38,293 bases of DNA from Nitrospira sp. UBA2082 (GCA_002331335.1 DCZO01000008.1:1-38293), one strand, 5' to 3'; shown: positions 17,238-25,598, counted from the stretch's first letter. The notes: generated from the letters alone by a model not told the origin. Program-made: numbers and translations.

Positions 17238-17594
17238 GACCGTCACCCTACACCACAATCCTTCGGACGCGAATAAGTTTCTCGATTTCTGACACGTTGC
17301 TTTTTGTATCCTGCCTCCAGCTTCTCCATTCCCGAGGAGACCCCGTGATTCATTTCTCGCGTTCCCGGCAAGAGCGTGTCGCCCATAAGCTGCCCGACAG
17401 CCGACTGCTCTTGCGCGACATGAGGCCCGCTTGCTTTGAACACTGCATCAGGTGTTATACGTGAATAATGTAACTTAAGAAGTCCATTTTTGTAGTGCAC
17501 ACTGGCAAGTATAGTCAATATGGTCTGTCTGTCAAGAAAACCGGAAGAAACCAAATTGCTGGCGTCGGCTCAACAAAGGAAGGATGCTCGCGGG
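17238..17594. other. pilM leader and rapZ-pilM intergenic region
   Basis: About 357 bases without a confident gene. It contains the pil promoter at 17508-17535 and about 260 bases of putative 5' leader. A minus-strand frame of up to 103 codons spans most of it, but it starts upstream of the promoter and matches nothing I recognise. I see no clear terminator for rapZ. Confidence 0.6.
17508..17535 (-). promoter_or_regulatory. Near-consensus sigma70 promoter for pilMNOPQ
   Basis: TTGACA (17535-17530), a 16-base spacer and TATACT (17513-17508) on the minus strand give 6/6 and 5/6 matches to the sigma70 consensus. Transcription would start near 17500, leaving about 260 untranslated bases before pilM. 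It is the best promoter match I saw in the window. Confidence 0.75.
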
Positions 17595-18497
17595 CTATGA
17601 TTTCTGGATGTCTCGATGCTTGAGGGCAACTTTGTAGCCGATGGCCGCGAGGCTTTCCTGCAGGCGGCCGGCCACGGCAACGGAACGGTGGCGGCCTCCA
17701 GTACAGCCGATGGCAATGGTCAGGTAGCTGCGAGGCTCACGTTCAAACAACGGAATGAGAAACTGCAACAGTCTCTCGAGATGCTCAATGAGGACGACGG
17801 CATTGGGGTCCGTAAGGACGAAAGAACGTACGCGCGGATCCTCCCCTGACAGAGACTTCAGGTCTGGCACGAAGTAAGGATTTTTGAGAAACCGCACGTC
17901 AAAGAGCAGATCAATTTCATAGGGGATTCCGAACTTGTAGCCGAACGTCAACAGCGATATGGTCAGCTTCTTCTCGCTCTGACCTTGCCGAAACTGCGTT
18001 GCAAGAAGATCTCGCAACTCATGCACGGTTAAATCGGACGTGTCGATCACGCGGTCGGCGTGTCGCCGGAGTTCCGCCAGCCGTTCCTTCTCGAATCTCA
18101 CACCTTCTGATACGGGCAACTGGGGCATCACCGGATGCGGCCGTCTGGACTCAGAAAACCGCCTGAGGAGCACTTCTTCGCGTGCCTCAAAAAACAGCAG
18201 CTGAACAGAGTGGCCGAGCGCTTTGACCCGTTCCAGAATGCCGACGAGATCAGAAAAAAACACTCGCTCTCGAATGTCAATTCCCAACGCCACGTTGGTA
18301 ATCTCCCCCTGCTGCCGATTACAGAGATCGGCAAATGTCGGAAGAAGGGCTGGAGGAAGGTTATCGATACAGAAATAGCCTGCGTCCTCAAAGGCCTTGA
18401 GCGCGTGGGACTTTCCGGATCCAGATAGCCCGCTGACAATAACTAAATTGAGCCGCGCCTCATGACGTTCAGGCACAAACACTCCTCTACCGGTCAT
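17595..18497 (-). CDS. rapZ: RNase adapter / nucleotide-binding protein RapZ (YvcJ family)
   Basis: A 300-residue P-loop protein. In enterobacteria RapZ controls decay of the GlmZ sRNA and hence amino-sugar synthesis; elsewhere the family binds NTPs with less certain roles. Walker A is GLSGSGKS at 23-30, and CIDNLPP (43-49) and the C-terminal IGCTGGRHRSV are family signatures. The ATG at 18497 is used here. A GTG at 18476 has AGAGGAG five bases upstream and may be the real start, removing seven residues. It follows hpf by 45 bases and ends the lpt-rpoN cluster. The ptsN gene common here in proteobacteria is absent. Confidence 0.93.
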   Translation of the reverse strand: MTGRGVFVPERHEARLNLVIVSGLSGSGKSHALKAFEDAGYFCIDNLPPALLPTFADLCNRQQGEITNVALGIDIRERVFFSDLVGILERVKALGHSVQLLFFEAREEVLLRRFSESRRPHPVMPQLPVSEGVRFEKERLAELRRHADRVIDTSDLTVHELRDLLATQFRQGQSEKKLTISLLTFGYKFGIPYEIDLLFDVRFLKNPYFVPDLKSLSGEDPRVRSFVLTDPNAVVLIEHLERLLQFLIPLFEREPRSYLTIAIGCTGGRHRSVAVAGRLQESLAAIGYKVALKHRDIQKS

Positions 18498-18542
18498 GCC
18501 AGGAGCAAGGATCCACGCTCTGTTTTCGGCGCCAGAGTGGCC

Positions 18543-18872
18543 TCAGATGCTGGAGGAGCTACGGATGCGACGTGTCTTGCCGGGTTTGTGGTTAGCCAAT
18601 CGCTCCTTCCACTTTCGAAGCTGCGCATCGACCCGGTCGACGAGGGCATCAATCGTGGCATACATCTCTGAAGTCGACGTTTTCGCCTGCACCGATTTGC
18701 CGTTGACGGTTCCGATCGCTTCGGCCTTGTGCTGGAGTTTTTCTACTCCCAGGACAACCTCAAGCGACTCGACTTTCAACCCGTAGCGATCCAGCCGACC
18801 GAACCGTGTTTCGACATAGTCTTTTAGCGCAGGGGTGATGTCCATATGCCGGCCTGTAATTTTGAGCCTCAT
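18543..18872 (-). CDS. hpf: Ribosome hibernation promoting factor, short form
   Basis: Binds the 30S decoding region in slow growth and inactivates ribosomes. The 109-residue protein contains only the N-terminal HPF/YfiA domain (MRLKITGRHMDITPALKDYV at the start, then MYATIDALVDRVDAQLRKWK), without the C-terminal dimerisation domain of long HPF, so 100S formation would need another factor such as RMF. The tail is very basic (about 92-105). I chose the ATG at 18872 because GGAGG lies five bases upstream; the frame is open to a TTG at 18884. Its position directly after rpoN is the classic location of this gene. Confidence 0.95.
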   Translation of the reverse strand: MRLKITGRHMDITPALKDYVETRFGRLDRYGLKVESLEVVLGVEKLQHKAEAIGTVNGKSVQAKTSTSEMYATIDALVDRVDAQLRKWKERLANHKPGKTRRIRSSSSI

Positions 18873-18914
18873 ACGCGCCTCCAATCATTCGAAGAATGGC
18901 ATAACCAGGCACCG

Positions 18915-20420
18915 TTAGAAAAAACGTTTACGCTGGCTGGCGGATGGGATGTTCTCCTCCGCTCGATACTTGGCCACCGTGCGCCTGGCGATCAAGACTT
19001 GTTGCGTCCGGAGACGGGCGGCGATTTCTTCGTCTTTCAACGGCCGCTTGGCGTCTTCCTCCGCCACCATTTTTCGGATCATTTCTCTCACGGACACAGA
19101 CGAATGCATGTCCGACAGCTGATCCGCCCGCTGCAATCCCGCGTTAAAAAAGAACTTCAACTCCAACATGCCTTGCGGACAGTACATATACTTGTTGGCC
19201 GTGACCCGGCTGATGGTCGATTCGTGCATTCCAATATCTTCCGCCACCTGCTTGAGTACGAGCGGCTTGAGATATTGCACCCCATGGTCGAAAAACTGTT
19301 CTTGGAACTTGACGATGCTCGACACGACTTTGACGATGGTTTTATTGCGCTGCTCGATGCTACGAATGACCCACTGGGCAGCGCGCAACTTTTCGTCCAT
19401 ATAGGCCTTCGTCTCAGGTGTCCCGCCTTGGCCCGACGCCATTAGTTGCTTGTAATAGGGGCTGATCCGCATGCGAGGGAGCCCTTCGTCATTCAGCAGC
19501 ACGACCCATTCCCCCTCATTCTTCACCACAAATACATCGGGAACGATGACGTAATTCTGCGTGTTCGTGTATGGCCGGCCCGGCTTCGGCTCGAGATTTT
19601 CGATAATCTTGGTGGCTTGGAACACCTCTTCCACCGTCACATTCAATGCCTTTGCGATCTTGGCGTATTGTTTCTTCTCCAGATCCTTCAGATGATGAAG
19701 AATCACACCTTCTACAACCGATCCCTTCAGCGCTCCGGGCCTGGCGCCTAGCGATCCGATCAGATTGCGGCCCAAATGCCCGAGTTGCAACACGAGACAT
19801 TCGGGAAGATCCCTGGCTCCCACACCGGTTGGATCAAAGGTCTGAATGTCCCGTAGAGCCGATTCGGCATCGGCCTCTGTGAAGTCGGTCCCCGCGACGA
19901 CTTCGGCCAACGGAATTCGCAGATACCCATCATCATCGAGATTGCCGATAATCAATCGGCCAAGAGTTTTCGCTCGGTCTGGCAACCCTGACAAGGACAG
20001 CTGCCAGAGAAGATGCTCTTCAAGGGAGGTCGGCTTCGCCACGGTTTGCTCGTAGGAAGGGAACTCGTCTTGAGAAGACGAAGCATATTCTGAGGCGCCG
20101 GATCGCCGGTCACTCCCGAAATACTCCTCCCACCCGGATGCGGTGAATTCTTCAGGCGATCCCCGTTCTTCCGGTGTCCCCTCCTCAGGCTGGTCTGGGC
20201 TGGTAGCGGCCGGTGCTTCCTCAGCCTTGTCTTCCGCCGCACCCGTTTCTCCCTCCTCTGCTTCCGTCTGCAATTCATCCAAGAGCGGGTTTTCCATGAG
20301 ATGTTGCGCAAGACTCTGTTGCAATTCGAGGCGCGACAGCTGCAACAGCTTGATCGCTTGTTGCAACTGCGGTGTCATAATGAGCTTTTGGCTAAGTTTG
20401 AGATCCAGACGCAATTTCAT
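18915..20420 (-). CDS. rpoN: RNA polymerase sigma-54 factor
   Basis: Directs RNA polymerase to -24/-12 promoters and needs an ATP-driven activator; it commonly controls nitrogen and motility genes. The 501-residue protein has the Gln/Leu-rich region I (1-50, with LMENPLLDEL), an acidic variable region II (about 51-125), the core-binding region, a helix-turn-helix and the diagnostic RpoN box ARRTVAKYR (478-486). It ends in a basic tail, KRFF. AGGA lies 10 bases before the ATG, and the gene starts 18 bases after lptB. glnB-glnA lie 10 kb away, but I found no sigma54 promoter there. Confidence 0.97.
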   Translation of the reverse strand: MKLRLDLKLSQKLIMTPQLQQAIKLLQLSRLELQQSLAQHLMENPLLDELQTEAEEGETGAAEDKAEEAPAATSPDQPEEGTPEERGSPEEFTASGWEEYFGSDRRSGASEYASSSQDEFPSYEQTVAKPTSLEEHLLWQLSLSGLPDRAKTLGRLIIGNLDDDGYLRIPLAEVVAGTDFTEADAESALRDIQTFDPTGVGARDLPECLVLQLGHLGRNLIGSLGARPGALKGSVVEGVILHHLKDLEKKQYAKIAKALNVTVEEVFQATKIIENLEPKPGRPYTNTQNYVIVPDVFVVKNEGEWVVLLNDEGLPRMRISPYYKQLMASGQGGTPETKAYMDEKLRAAQWVIRSIEQRNKTIVKVVSSIVKFQEQFFDHGVQYLKPLVLKQVAEDIGMHESTISRVTANKYMYCPQGMLELKFFFNAGLQRADQLSDMHSSVSVREMIRKMVAEEDAKRPLKDEEIAARLRTQQVLIARRTVAKYRAEENIPSASQRKRFF

Positions 20421-20438
20421 GACAAAGGTCCTATTCAG

Positions 20439-21221
20439 CTATAACTTGAACCCTTCTCCGAGATACACCGCCCGGGCGGTCTCGCTCTTGACGATGACAT
20501 CAGGAGGCCCCGATTCCAAAATCGACCCTTCGTTGATGATATAGGCGCGATCGACGATGGAAAGTGTCTCCTGTACATTGTGATCCGTAATGAGAATACC
20601 GATACCTTTGTCTTTTAATCGCGTGATAATCTGTTGAATGTCTGCCACGGCAATGGGATCGATCCCGGCGAACGGCTCGTCCAGAAGCATGAAGGACGGA
20701 GTTGTGGCCAGCGCACGAGTGATCTCCAAACGACGTCGCTCGCCACCAGAAAGCGCATAGGCCATACTTGTCCTGATATGGGACAGGTCCAGTTCTTTCA
20801 ACAATGCCTCTACCTTCTGAGTCCGTTCTTCGCGAGCATACCCTAGCATTTCAAGAACCGCCAAGACATTATGTTCGACCGACAGTCGCCGGAATACCGA
20901 GGACTCCTGCGGCAAATAGCCAATCCCCCGCCGTGCCCGCTTGTACATGGGCAGATTCGTGATGGCCTCACCGTTGAAGGTAATCTGCCCTTCATCCGGT
21001 TGACACAGCCCGACCATCATGTCGAAAATCGTTGTCTTCCCTGCTCCGTTCGGACCGAGCAGCCCCACAACCTCGCCTGCCCGGACTTCAATGGCAACAC
21101 CCTTGACGACTTTGCGACCGCGAAAACTCTTGACGAGCCCGCTCGCCCTGAGACATTCCGTGCGCTTGACCGCCGTCATATCAGCAATCGGATCCGCACC
21201 CGAATGAATCCCCGGCCTCAT
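20439..21221 (-). CDS. lptB: LPS export ABC transporter ATP-binding protein LptB
   Basis: Cytoplasmic ATPase that, with LptFG, extracts lipopolysaccharide from the inner membrane. The 260-residue protein has Walker A GPNGAGKTT at 56-64, a Q-loop in GYLPQESS, signature LSGGERRRLE and Walker B LLDEPFAGIDP. I chose the ATG at 21221 because it overlaps the lptA TGA as ATGA and has AAGG upstream. An internal ATG at 21179 (MTAVKRTE) would give a shorter, more typical N-terminus. lptF and lptG are not in the window. Confidence 0.95.
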   Translation of the reverse strand: MRPGIHSGADPIADMTAVKRTECLRASGLVKSFRGRKVVKGVAIEVRAGEVVGLLGPNGAGKTTIFDMMVGLCQPDEGQITFNGEAITNLPMYKRARRGIGYLPQESSVFRRLSVEHNVLAVLEMLGYAREERTQKVEALLKELDLSHIRTSMAYALSGGERRRLEITRALATTPSFMLLDEPFAGIDPIAVADIQQIITRLKDKGIGILITDHNVQETLSIVDRAYIINEGSILESGPPDVIVKSETARAVYLGEGFKL

Positions 21222-21820
21222 GGCGCGCCTTGGCTTTCTCCCTCGATATGAACACGAGAGTCTCCTTCCACGACACTCCGCTCCTCCGTGAGATAGATCG
21301 TGATCTGTTTCCCGCTGACGCGCGTCCCCTTTTCCCACGCAACAGGATCTCCCGTCAGAACGATCTTATCACCGTCGCTGAAGTACACCGCCTTTTGGCA
21401 TGTCGCATTGCCCCCGGCATACTTGATCTGGACATGGTCAATCGCTTCAACTCGGTTCACTGAATGATTGGACAATCCCGGCGGTGGCTCATGCGGCTTG
21501 GCTGCAGAGCGCCCTTGAGACTTTGCCCCGCGTGTGGTCTTACCTGAGTTCGTCCGCCCAGCACCATTCTCTTGTCCCTCGGCATGGAACAAGACGACCA
21601 TTTTATCGGAGTGCACGAGAAGCGGCCCCCTCGCGAGGACCACGGTGCCTTCAAACACCGCCTGACTGTCCTGTTTTCGAACCGTAACTTTTTTTGCCGT
21701 AATGGTGGTTGGGATGGGGGCGGTTTCTCCAGTCTTGGAAGGAAGACCCGATTCCGTCGCGTACACATCTGCTGCACTCGTTGCCAGAACGGCACTAAGA
21801 AGCAGGAAGAAAATCCACAT
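21218..21820 (-). CDS. lptA: LPS transport periplasmic protein LptA, with insertion
   Basis: Periplasmic beta-jellyroll protein forming the bridge that carries LPS between the membranes. The 200-residue precursor has a signal peptide (about 1-21). The jellyroll begins with TITAKKVTVRKQDSQAVFEG and continues after an insert with VNRVEAIDHVQIKYAGG and SGKQITIYLTEER. Residues about 82-120 are a Gly/Lys/Arg/Pro-rich insert that looks disordered and interrupts the fold. I chose the second ATG (21820) because AGAGG lies seven bases before it; the ATG at 21826 directly abuts that ribosome site. It overlaps the end of lptC by 26 bases. Confidence 0.9.
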   Translation of the reverse strand: MWIFFLLLSAVLATSAADVYATESGLPSKTGETAPIPTTITAKKVTVRKQDSQAVFEGTVVLARGPLLVHSDKMVVLFHAEGQENGAGRTNSGKTTRGAKSQGRSAAKPHEPPPGLSNHSVNRVEAIDHVQIKYAGGNATCQKAVYFSDGDKIVLTGDPVAWEKGTRVSGKQITIYLTEERSVVEGDSRVHIEGESQGAP

Positions 21821-22367
21821 GCACATCCTCTAAGATCTGAAACTCTTCTGAATCCATTCTTCCCAGCAACCCTCGGCCTGTGACCGTGACGCCATGACCG
21901 ACAATGCGGATCAAATCGTTCGTGTGAAGCTCTTTCGTCGCATCTTTCCAGGCCACATGGTTCGTATAAATCGTGTATCCACTTTGAGTCTCGACAACCA
22001 TCGGTTCACTTTGATTCGCCAGCATGAGATTTTTCGTTGCAATATCGAGGGTACCCTCTTCGCCGGACAGCGTCAGTTCTTTTCCCTGTTCTCCATAAAA
22101 TGTGATGTCTACACCGGTAAGCAACGCCCGCCGCTCTCGTTCGAACACACGTGCCTCCTTGGCCTGCACATGCCATTGGATGGCATCACCTTTGGACTGG
22201 GTAAATGTAAAATCGGAAATCTTGGCATCCGCCTGTTCGATTGACCCAGGGGCAACCGATTGAGTCAGTGGGGCTGAGTCCGCGTTGATATAGAGGAGGT
22301 AGCACAGAAAGGTGGCCAATACCGCGCTCAAGGCAAGGAGTGTTCGTCTCGCAACACGCTCCCACAT
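21795..22367 (-). CDS. lptC: LPS export protein LptC
   Basis: Bitopic inner-membrane protein that receives LPS from LptBFG and passes it to LptA. The 190-residue length matches the usual size. It has a short basic N-terminus, a membrane helix (about 9-28, LLALSAVLATFLCYLLYI) and a periplasmic LptC/YrbK domain (GVDITFYGEQGKELTLSGEEG, then TNDLIRIVGHGVTVTGRGL). I chose the ATG at 22367 (MWERVARR). The frame is open to an ATG at 22424, but that codon lies upstream of the predicted transcription start near 22404, so it is unlikely to be used. First gene of the lpt-rpoN-hpf-rapZ group. Confidence 0.88.
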   Translation of the reverse strand: MWERVARRTLLALSAVLATFLCYLLYINADSAPLTQSVAPGSIEQADAKISDFTFTQSKGDAIQWHVQAKEARVFERERRALLTGVDITFYGEQGKELTLSGEEGTLDIATKNLMLANQSEPMVVETQSGYTIYTNHVAWKDATKELHTNDLIRIVGHGVTVTGRGLLGRMDSEEFQILEDVHVDFLPAS

Positions 22368-22410
22368 TTGATTACCGCTCTTTCCATCAAGCCGGAATAG
22401 GACTGGCACG

Positions 22411-22439
22411 ATCGTAGCATGCATACATGGGCAAGTAAA
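22411..22439 (-). promoter_or_regulatory. Candidate extended -10 promoter for lptC
   Basis: TTTACT (22439-22434), a 17-base spacer and TACGAT (22416-22411) on the minus strand, with TGC directly before the -10 as in extended -10 promoters. Matches are 4/6 and 4/6. It lies between the rplQ terminator and lptC, where a promoter is expected. Confidence 0.45.
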
Positions 22440-22465
22440 TGTCCTCGGCGGATCCAGAAAGCAGA

Positions 22466-22497
22466 ACGGCCTCTCCGTGGAGACACGGAGAGGCCGT
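22466..22497 (-). terminator. 14-bp perfect hairpin ending the ribosomal protein operon
   Basis: Arms 22466-22479 and 22484-22497 pair perfectly over 14 bp around a 4-base loop, 39 bases past the rplQ stop on the minus strand. The sequence after it (TCTGCTTTCTGG) is T-rich but not a true U-tract. Probably the intrinsic terminator of the S10-spc-alpha transcript. Confidence 0.8.
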
Positions 22498-22536
22498 CCG
22501 GATCATCGGGGCAAAACCAATCTGACTACGCTAGAT

Positions 22537-22962
22537 TCATTTGTCGGATCCAGAAGCCGGGGCTTGAGCGGGTGTTTCAGCCGACTTTTTCGACGTCGAC
22601 ACCTCCGGGCGCGAAACCAACTCGATTGCCACCATTTCGCCCCCGTCTCCAATACGACGGCGGGTTTTGACGATTCTGGTATATCCGCCTGGGCGATCTT
22701 TGAAACGTCCGGCCACGTCGCTGAACAGTTTGGATACAACGGCCTTGCTGCGCAAGAAGCCGAGCGCGCGCCGGCGTGCCGGCAGCGTGCCCTCTTTCCC
22801 CAGGGTAATCATGCGTTCGGTAAAGCCACGGATTTCCTTCGCCTTGGCCTCCGTGGTCTCAATCCGCTCATGATCCAACAGTGACGTCACGAGACTGCGA
22901 AAGAGCGCCCAGCGATGCTTTGTCTGTCTCCCGAGTTGTCGTCCATTTTTCCTGTGTCGCAC
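22537..22962 (-). CDS. rplQ: 50S ribosomal protein L17
   Basis: Large-subunit protein near the tunnel exit. The 141-residue sequence begins MRHRKNGRQLGR and contains TEAKAKEIRGFTERMI and GGYTRI, typical of L17. It carries about 20 extra Ser/Ala/Pro-rich residues at the C-terminus compared with the E. coli core. Last gene of the operon, 22 bases after rpoA, and followed by a strong hairpin. Confidence 0.98.
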   Translation of the reverse strand: MRHRKNGRQLGRQTKHRWALFRSLVTSLLDHERIETTEAKAKEIRGFTERMITLGKEGTLPARRRALGFLRSKAVVSKLFSDVAGRFKDRPGGYTRIVKTRRRIGDGGEMVAIELVSRPEVSTSKKSAETPAQAPASGSDK

Positions 22963-22984
22963 GGCGTTCCCCTCGGCTCAAAAG

Positions 22985-23986
22985 TTACTCGGATTTCGGG
23001 CTGCCATTGTGAGGCGATCCAGCCTCGATTTTGGTGCCCAGCGAAAGCCCCATTTCTGTCAGAATTTCTTTGATTTCATTGAGGGATTTCTTCCCAAAGT
23101 TCTTCGTCCTCAGCATCTCGCTCTCGGACTTCTGCACCAGATCGGCAATTGTCTTGATGTTGGCATTTTTCAAACAGTTGGCCGCGCGTACAGACAATTC
23201 CAGTTCATTCACACTGCGGGATAGATGCTTGTTCACTTCATGCTGAGATTCCTCAGTCCCTGCATCAGTCCTTCCTGCGGTACGCTCTTCGGGATTAATG
23301 AAGATATCCAAGTGTTCCCGCAAAATGCCGGCCGCCGTCGACAGCGCATCGCGCGGACTGATGGTGGCATCAGTCCATACTTCCATCGTCAGCTTGTCGT
23401 AGTCGGTCATGCGGCCGACGCGGGCGTTTTCAACTTGAAAGTTCACCCGCTTGATTGGGGAGAAAATTGAATCGATCGCAATGACCCCGATCGGCAATCC
23501 TTCCTCTTTGTTACGCTCAGCAGGGACATATCCGCGGCCATGTTTGACCGTCATTTCGATATCGAGCGTCGCATCCTTGTCCAGCGTGGCAATGTGGAGA
23601 TCTGGCGTAAGGATGGTGACATCCGCATCGTGAACGATATCAGATCCCTTGGCTACCCCAGGCCCCTTCTTCTTCAACCTGATTGTCTTGGGCTTATCGG
23701 CATGGAGCGCGAGGCGCAGGCTCTTAATATTCAGAATGATCGCCGTCACATCTTCCGTAACCCCGGCGATCGTTGAAAACTCGTGCACCACTCCTTCGAT
23801 CTTCACAGTGGTGACGGCGGCTCCTGTGAGCGACGACAACAGCACCCGTCGGAGCGCGTTGCCGATGGTCGTGCCAAATCCCCGCTCGAACGCCTCCGTG
23901 GTGAACCGACCGAATGTCGGGGAATTTGCCTCTTTGTCGACTTCCACCCGCATTGGGACTTGAAAGTCTTTCATCGCTCTGATCAT
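22985..23986 (-). CDS. rpoA: DNA-directed RNA polymerase subunit alpha
   Basis: Dimeric assembly platform of RNA polymerase. The 333-residue protein has the N-terminal domain (about 1-235, with GNALRRVLLSSLTGAAVT), a Glu/Thr-rich linker and the C-terminal domain (about 255-320, LELSVRAANCLKNANI, then NFGKKSLNEIKEIL), which contacts UP elements and activators. GGAGG seven bases upstream supports the ATG at 23986. It sits in the usual place between rpsD and rplQ. Confidence 0.99.
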   Translation of the reverse strand: MIRAMKDFQVPMRVEVDKEANSPTFGRFTTEAFERGFGTTIGNALRRVLLSSLTGAAVTTVKIEGVVHEFSTIAGVTEDVTAIILNIKSLRLALHADKPKTIRLKKKGPGVAKGSDIVHDADVTILTPDLHIATLDKDATLDIEMTVKHGRGYVPAERNKEEGLPIGVIAIDSIFSPIKRVNFQVENARVGRMTDYDKLTMEVWTDATISPRDALSTAAGILREHLDIFINPEERTAGRTDAGTEESQHEVNKHLSRSVNELELSVRAANCLKNANIKTIADLVQKSESEMLRTKNFGKKSLNEIKEILTEMGLSLGTKIEAGSPHNGSPKSE

Positions 23987-24083
23987 AACTCCCCCTCCGT
24001 TACCTTCGGGTGACTCGTTGGCTGAAAGAATAAAGAATGGAGCGCTGCGTCCAAAGCGCGACTACACTCCATCGCAACAACGG

Positions 24084-24710
24084 CTACCGTGAATACAATT
24101 CCACGACCATTTGTTCGTTGACTGGCAATGTGATCTGTTCCTTAGCTGGCAACGCACGGACGATCCCCTTGAATGCCCCCTTATCAAGTTCCAGCCAATC
24201 CGGGATCCCACGGCTGTCTACCGCCTCCAACGCGCCTTGGATCGCGGCCAAGTTCCGGCTCCGTTCACGCACTTCAATCACATCCCCTGCCTTCACCAGT
24301 GCGCCCGCGACTGTAATCCTCTTCCCGTTCATCATCAAGTGGCCATGGCTCACGATCTGGCGGGCTTGTTTGCGCGACATGCCGAACCCCAATCGATAGG
24401 CCACGTTGTCGAGGCGGCATTCAAGCAGCCGCAGCAGCGCATCGCCTGTGACGCCGGACTGTCGTTCGGCCCGCTCGAAGACGCCGCGGAACTGCCTTTC
24501 TTGTAGCCCGTAGATGCGCCGCAACTTTTGTTTTTCCCGCAGCTGGAGGCTGTAGTCCGACGTCCGTTGCCGTCCCTGCCCGTGTTGGCCCGGGGGATAG
24601 CTTCGCCGCTCGATGGCGCACTTCTCCGTCATGCAGCGGGCCCCTTTCAAAAACAGCTTTTCGCCTTCTCGCCGACAGAGCCGGCACACTGGACCACGAT
24701 ACTTTGCCAC
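24084..24710 (-). CDS. rpsD: 30S ribosomal protein S4, zinc-binding type
   Basis: Primary 16S rRNA binder that nucleates 30S assembly and can act as a translational repressor of its operon. The 208-residue protein keeps four cysteines, C9, C12, C26 and C31, at the spacing of the zinc site in thermophile S4. The S4 RNA-binding domain is at about 99-160 (CRLDNVAYRLGFGMSRKQAR). GTG start, with GGAGG five bases upstream. Confidence 0.98.
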   Translation of the reverse strand: MAKYRGPVCRLCRREGEKLFLKGARCMTEKCAIERRSYPPGQHGQGRQRTSDYSLQLREKQKLRRIYGLQERQFRGVFERAERQSGVTGDALLRLLECRLDNVAYRLGFGMSRKQARQIVSHGHLMMNGKRITVAGALVKAGDVIEVRERSRNLAAIQGALEAVDSRGIPDWLELDKGAFKGIVRALPAKEQITLPVNEQMVVELYSR

Positions 24711-24786
24711 TGCATCCTCCTCGTTATTTCACCCTGCAGCACTCGTAGGAGACAGTACGTCCACCGCTCCAACCTTGACGGATCGA

Positions 24787-25170
24787 CTACACGCGCCGGC
24801 GCTTGGGCGGCCGGCACCCATTATGAGGAATCGGCGTAACATCGCGGATCAAATTGATCCGCAGTCCGGCCCCCTGCAAGGAACGGATAGCCGACTCACG
24901 GCCGGACCCAGGTCCATTCACATAGACATCAATCTGCCGCATCCCACTTTCCATTGCCTTCCTGGCCGCGGCTTCTCCCGCCCGCTGGGCGGCGAACGGA
25001 GTGCTTTTGCGGGACCCTTTGAACCCCTGGTTGCCTGCGCTGGCCCACACCACCGTATTGCCACTCATATCGGTGATCGTCACAATGGTATTGTTGAATG
25101 ACGCTTGGACGTGTGCGATGCCGCTTTGCACGATCCGTCGCTCTTTCTTCTTCCCCTTCTTCACGCTCAT
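24787..25170 (-). CDS. rpsK: 30S ribosomal protein S11
   Basis: Small-subunit platform protein close to the mRNA exit and the Shine-Dalgarno helix. The 127-residue sequence shows the family's HVQASFNNTIVTITD, GFKGSRKSTPFAAQ and TPIPHNGCRPPKRRRV stretches. AGGAG lies five bases before the ATG. Between rpsM (41 bases) and rpsD (76 bases), as in most bacteria. Confidence 0.99.
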   Translation of the reverse strand: MSVKKGKKKERRIVQSGIAHVQASFNNTIVTITDMSGNTVVWASAGNQGFKGSRKSTPFAAQRAGEAAARKAMESGMRQIDVYVNGPGSGRESAIRSLQGAGLRINLIRDVTPIPHNGCRPPKRRRV

Positions 25171-25211
25171 GCGAACTCCTTCAATGTCTGTTCAACGGAT
25201 CATGCACTCGA

Positions 25212-25598
25212 TCACGCCTTAGTCATGGTCGGCCTTGGCTTGCTGCCGACGCCGGCACGCCGGCCCTTCCGTGTCCGGGCATTCGTCTTCGTCCGCTGTC
25301 CACGCACCGGCAAACTCTTTCGATGACGCAACCCTCGGTACGTACCCGTATCGACCAACCGCTTAATGTTCAAGGACACTTCCTTGCGAAGATCTCCTTC
25401 AACCCGGTAATCACGCTCGATGATTTCTCGCAGTTTGACGATCTTGTCTTCGCTTAAATCCTTGACACGGACAGCCCCGTCAACGCCGGCTTCCTTGAGA
25501 ATTTGCGTCGCGGCAGCCCGTCCGATTCCATAGATGTAGGTCAAGCCTATATCTGTCCGCTTGCCTCTTGGCAAATCGACTCCAGCAATACGAGCCAT
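25212..25598 (-). CDS. rpsM: 30S ribosomal protein S13
   Basis: Head protein of the 30S subunit that contacts the P-site tRNA and forms a bridge to the 50S. The 128-residue sequence has the helix-two-turn-helix start MARIAGVDLPRGKR, YIYGIGRAAATQIL and the basic tail RGQRTKTNARTRKG. GGAGG lies six bases before the ATG. A 104-base gap separates it from rpmJ, one of the largest within the operon. Confidence 0.99.
   Translation of the reverse strand: MARIAGVDLPRGKRTDIGLTYIYGIGRAAATQILKEAGVDGAVRVKDLSEDKIVKLREIIERDYRVEGDLRKEVSLNIKRLVDTGTYRGLRHRKSLPVRGQRTKTNARTRKGRRAGVGSKPRPTMTKA

Noticed and set aside
17243..17554. Minus-strand 103-codon frame in the pilM leader
   Set aside because: Begins upstream of the strong promoter, overlaps the pilM start region and has no recognisable motif. 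A shorter leader peptide inside it is not excluded.
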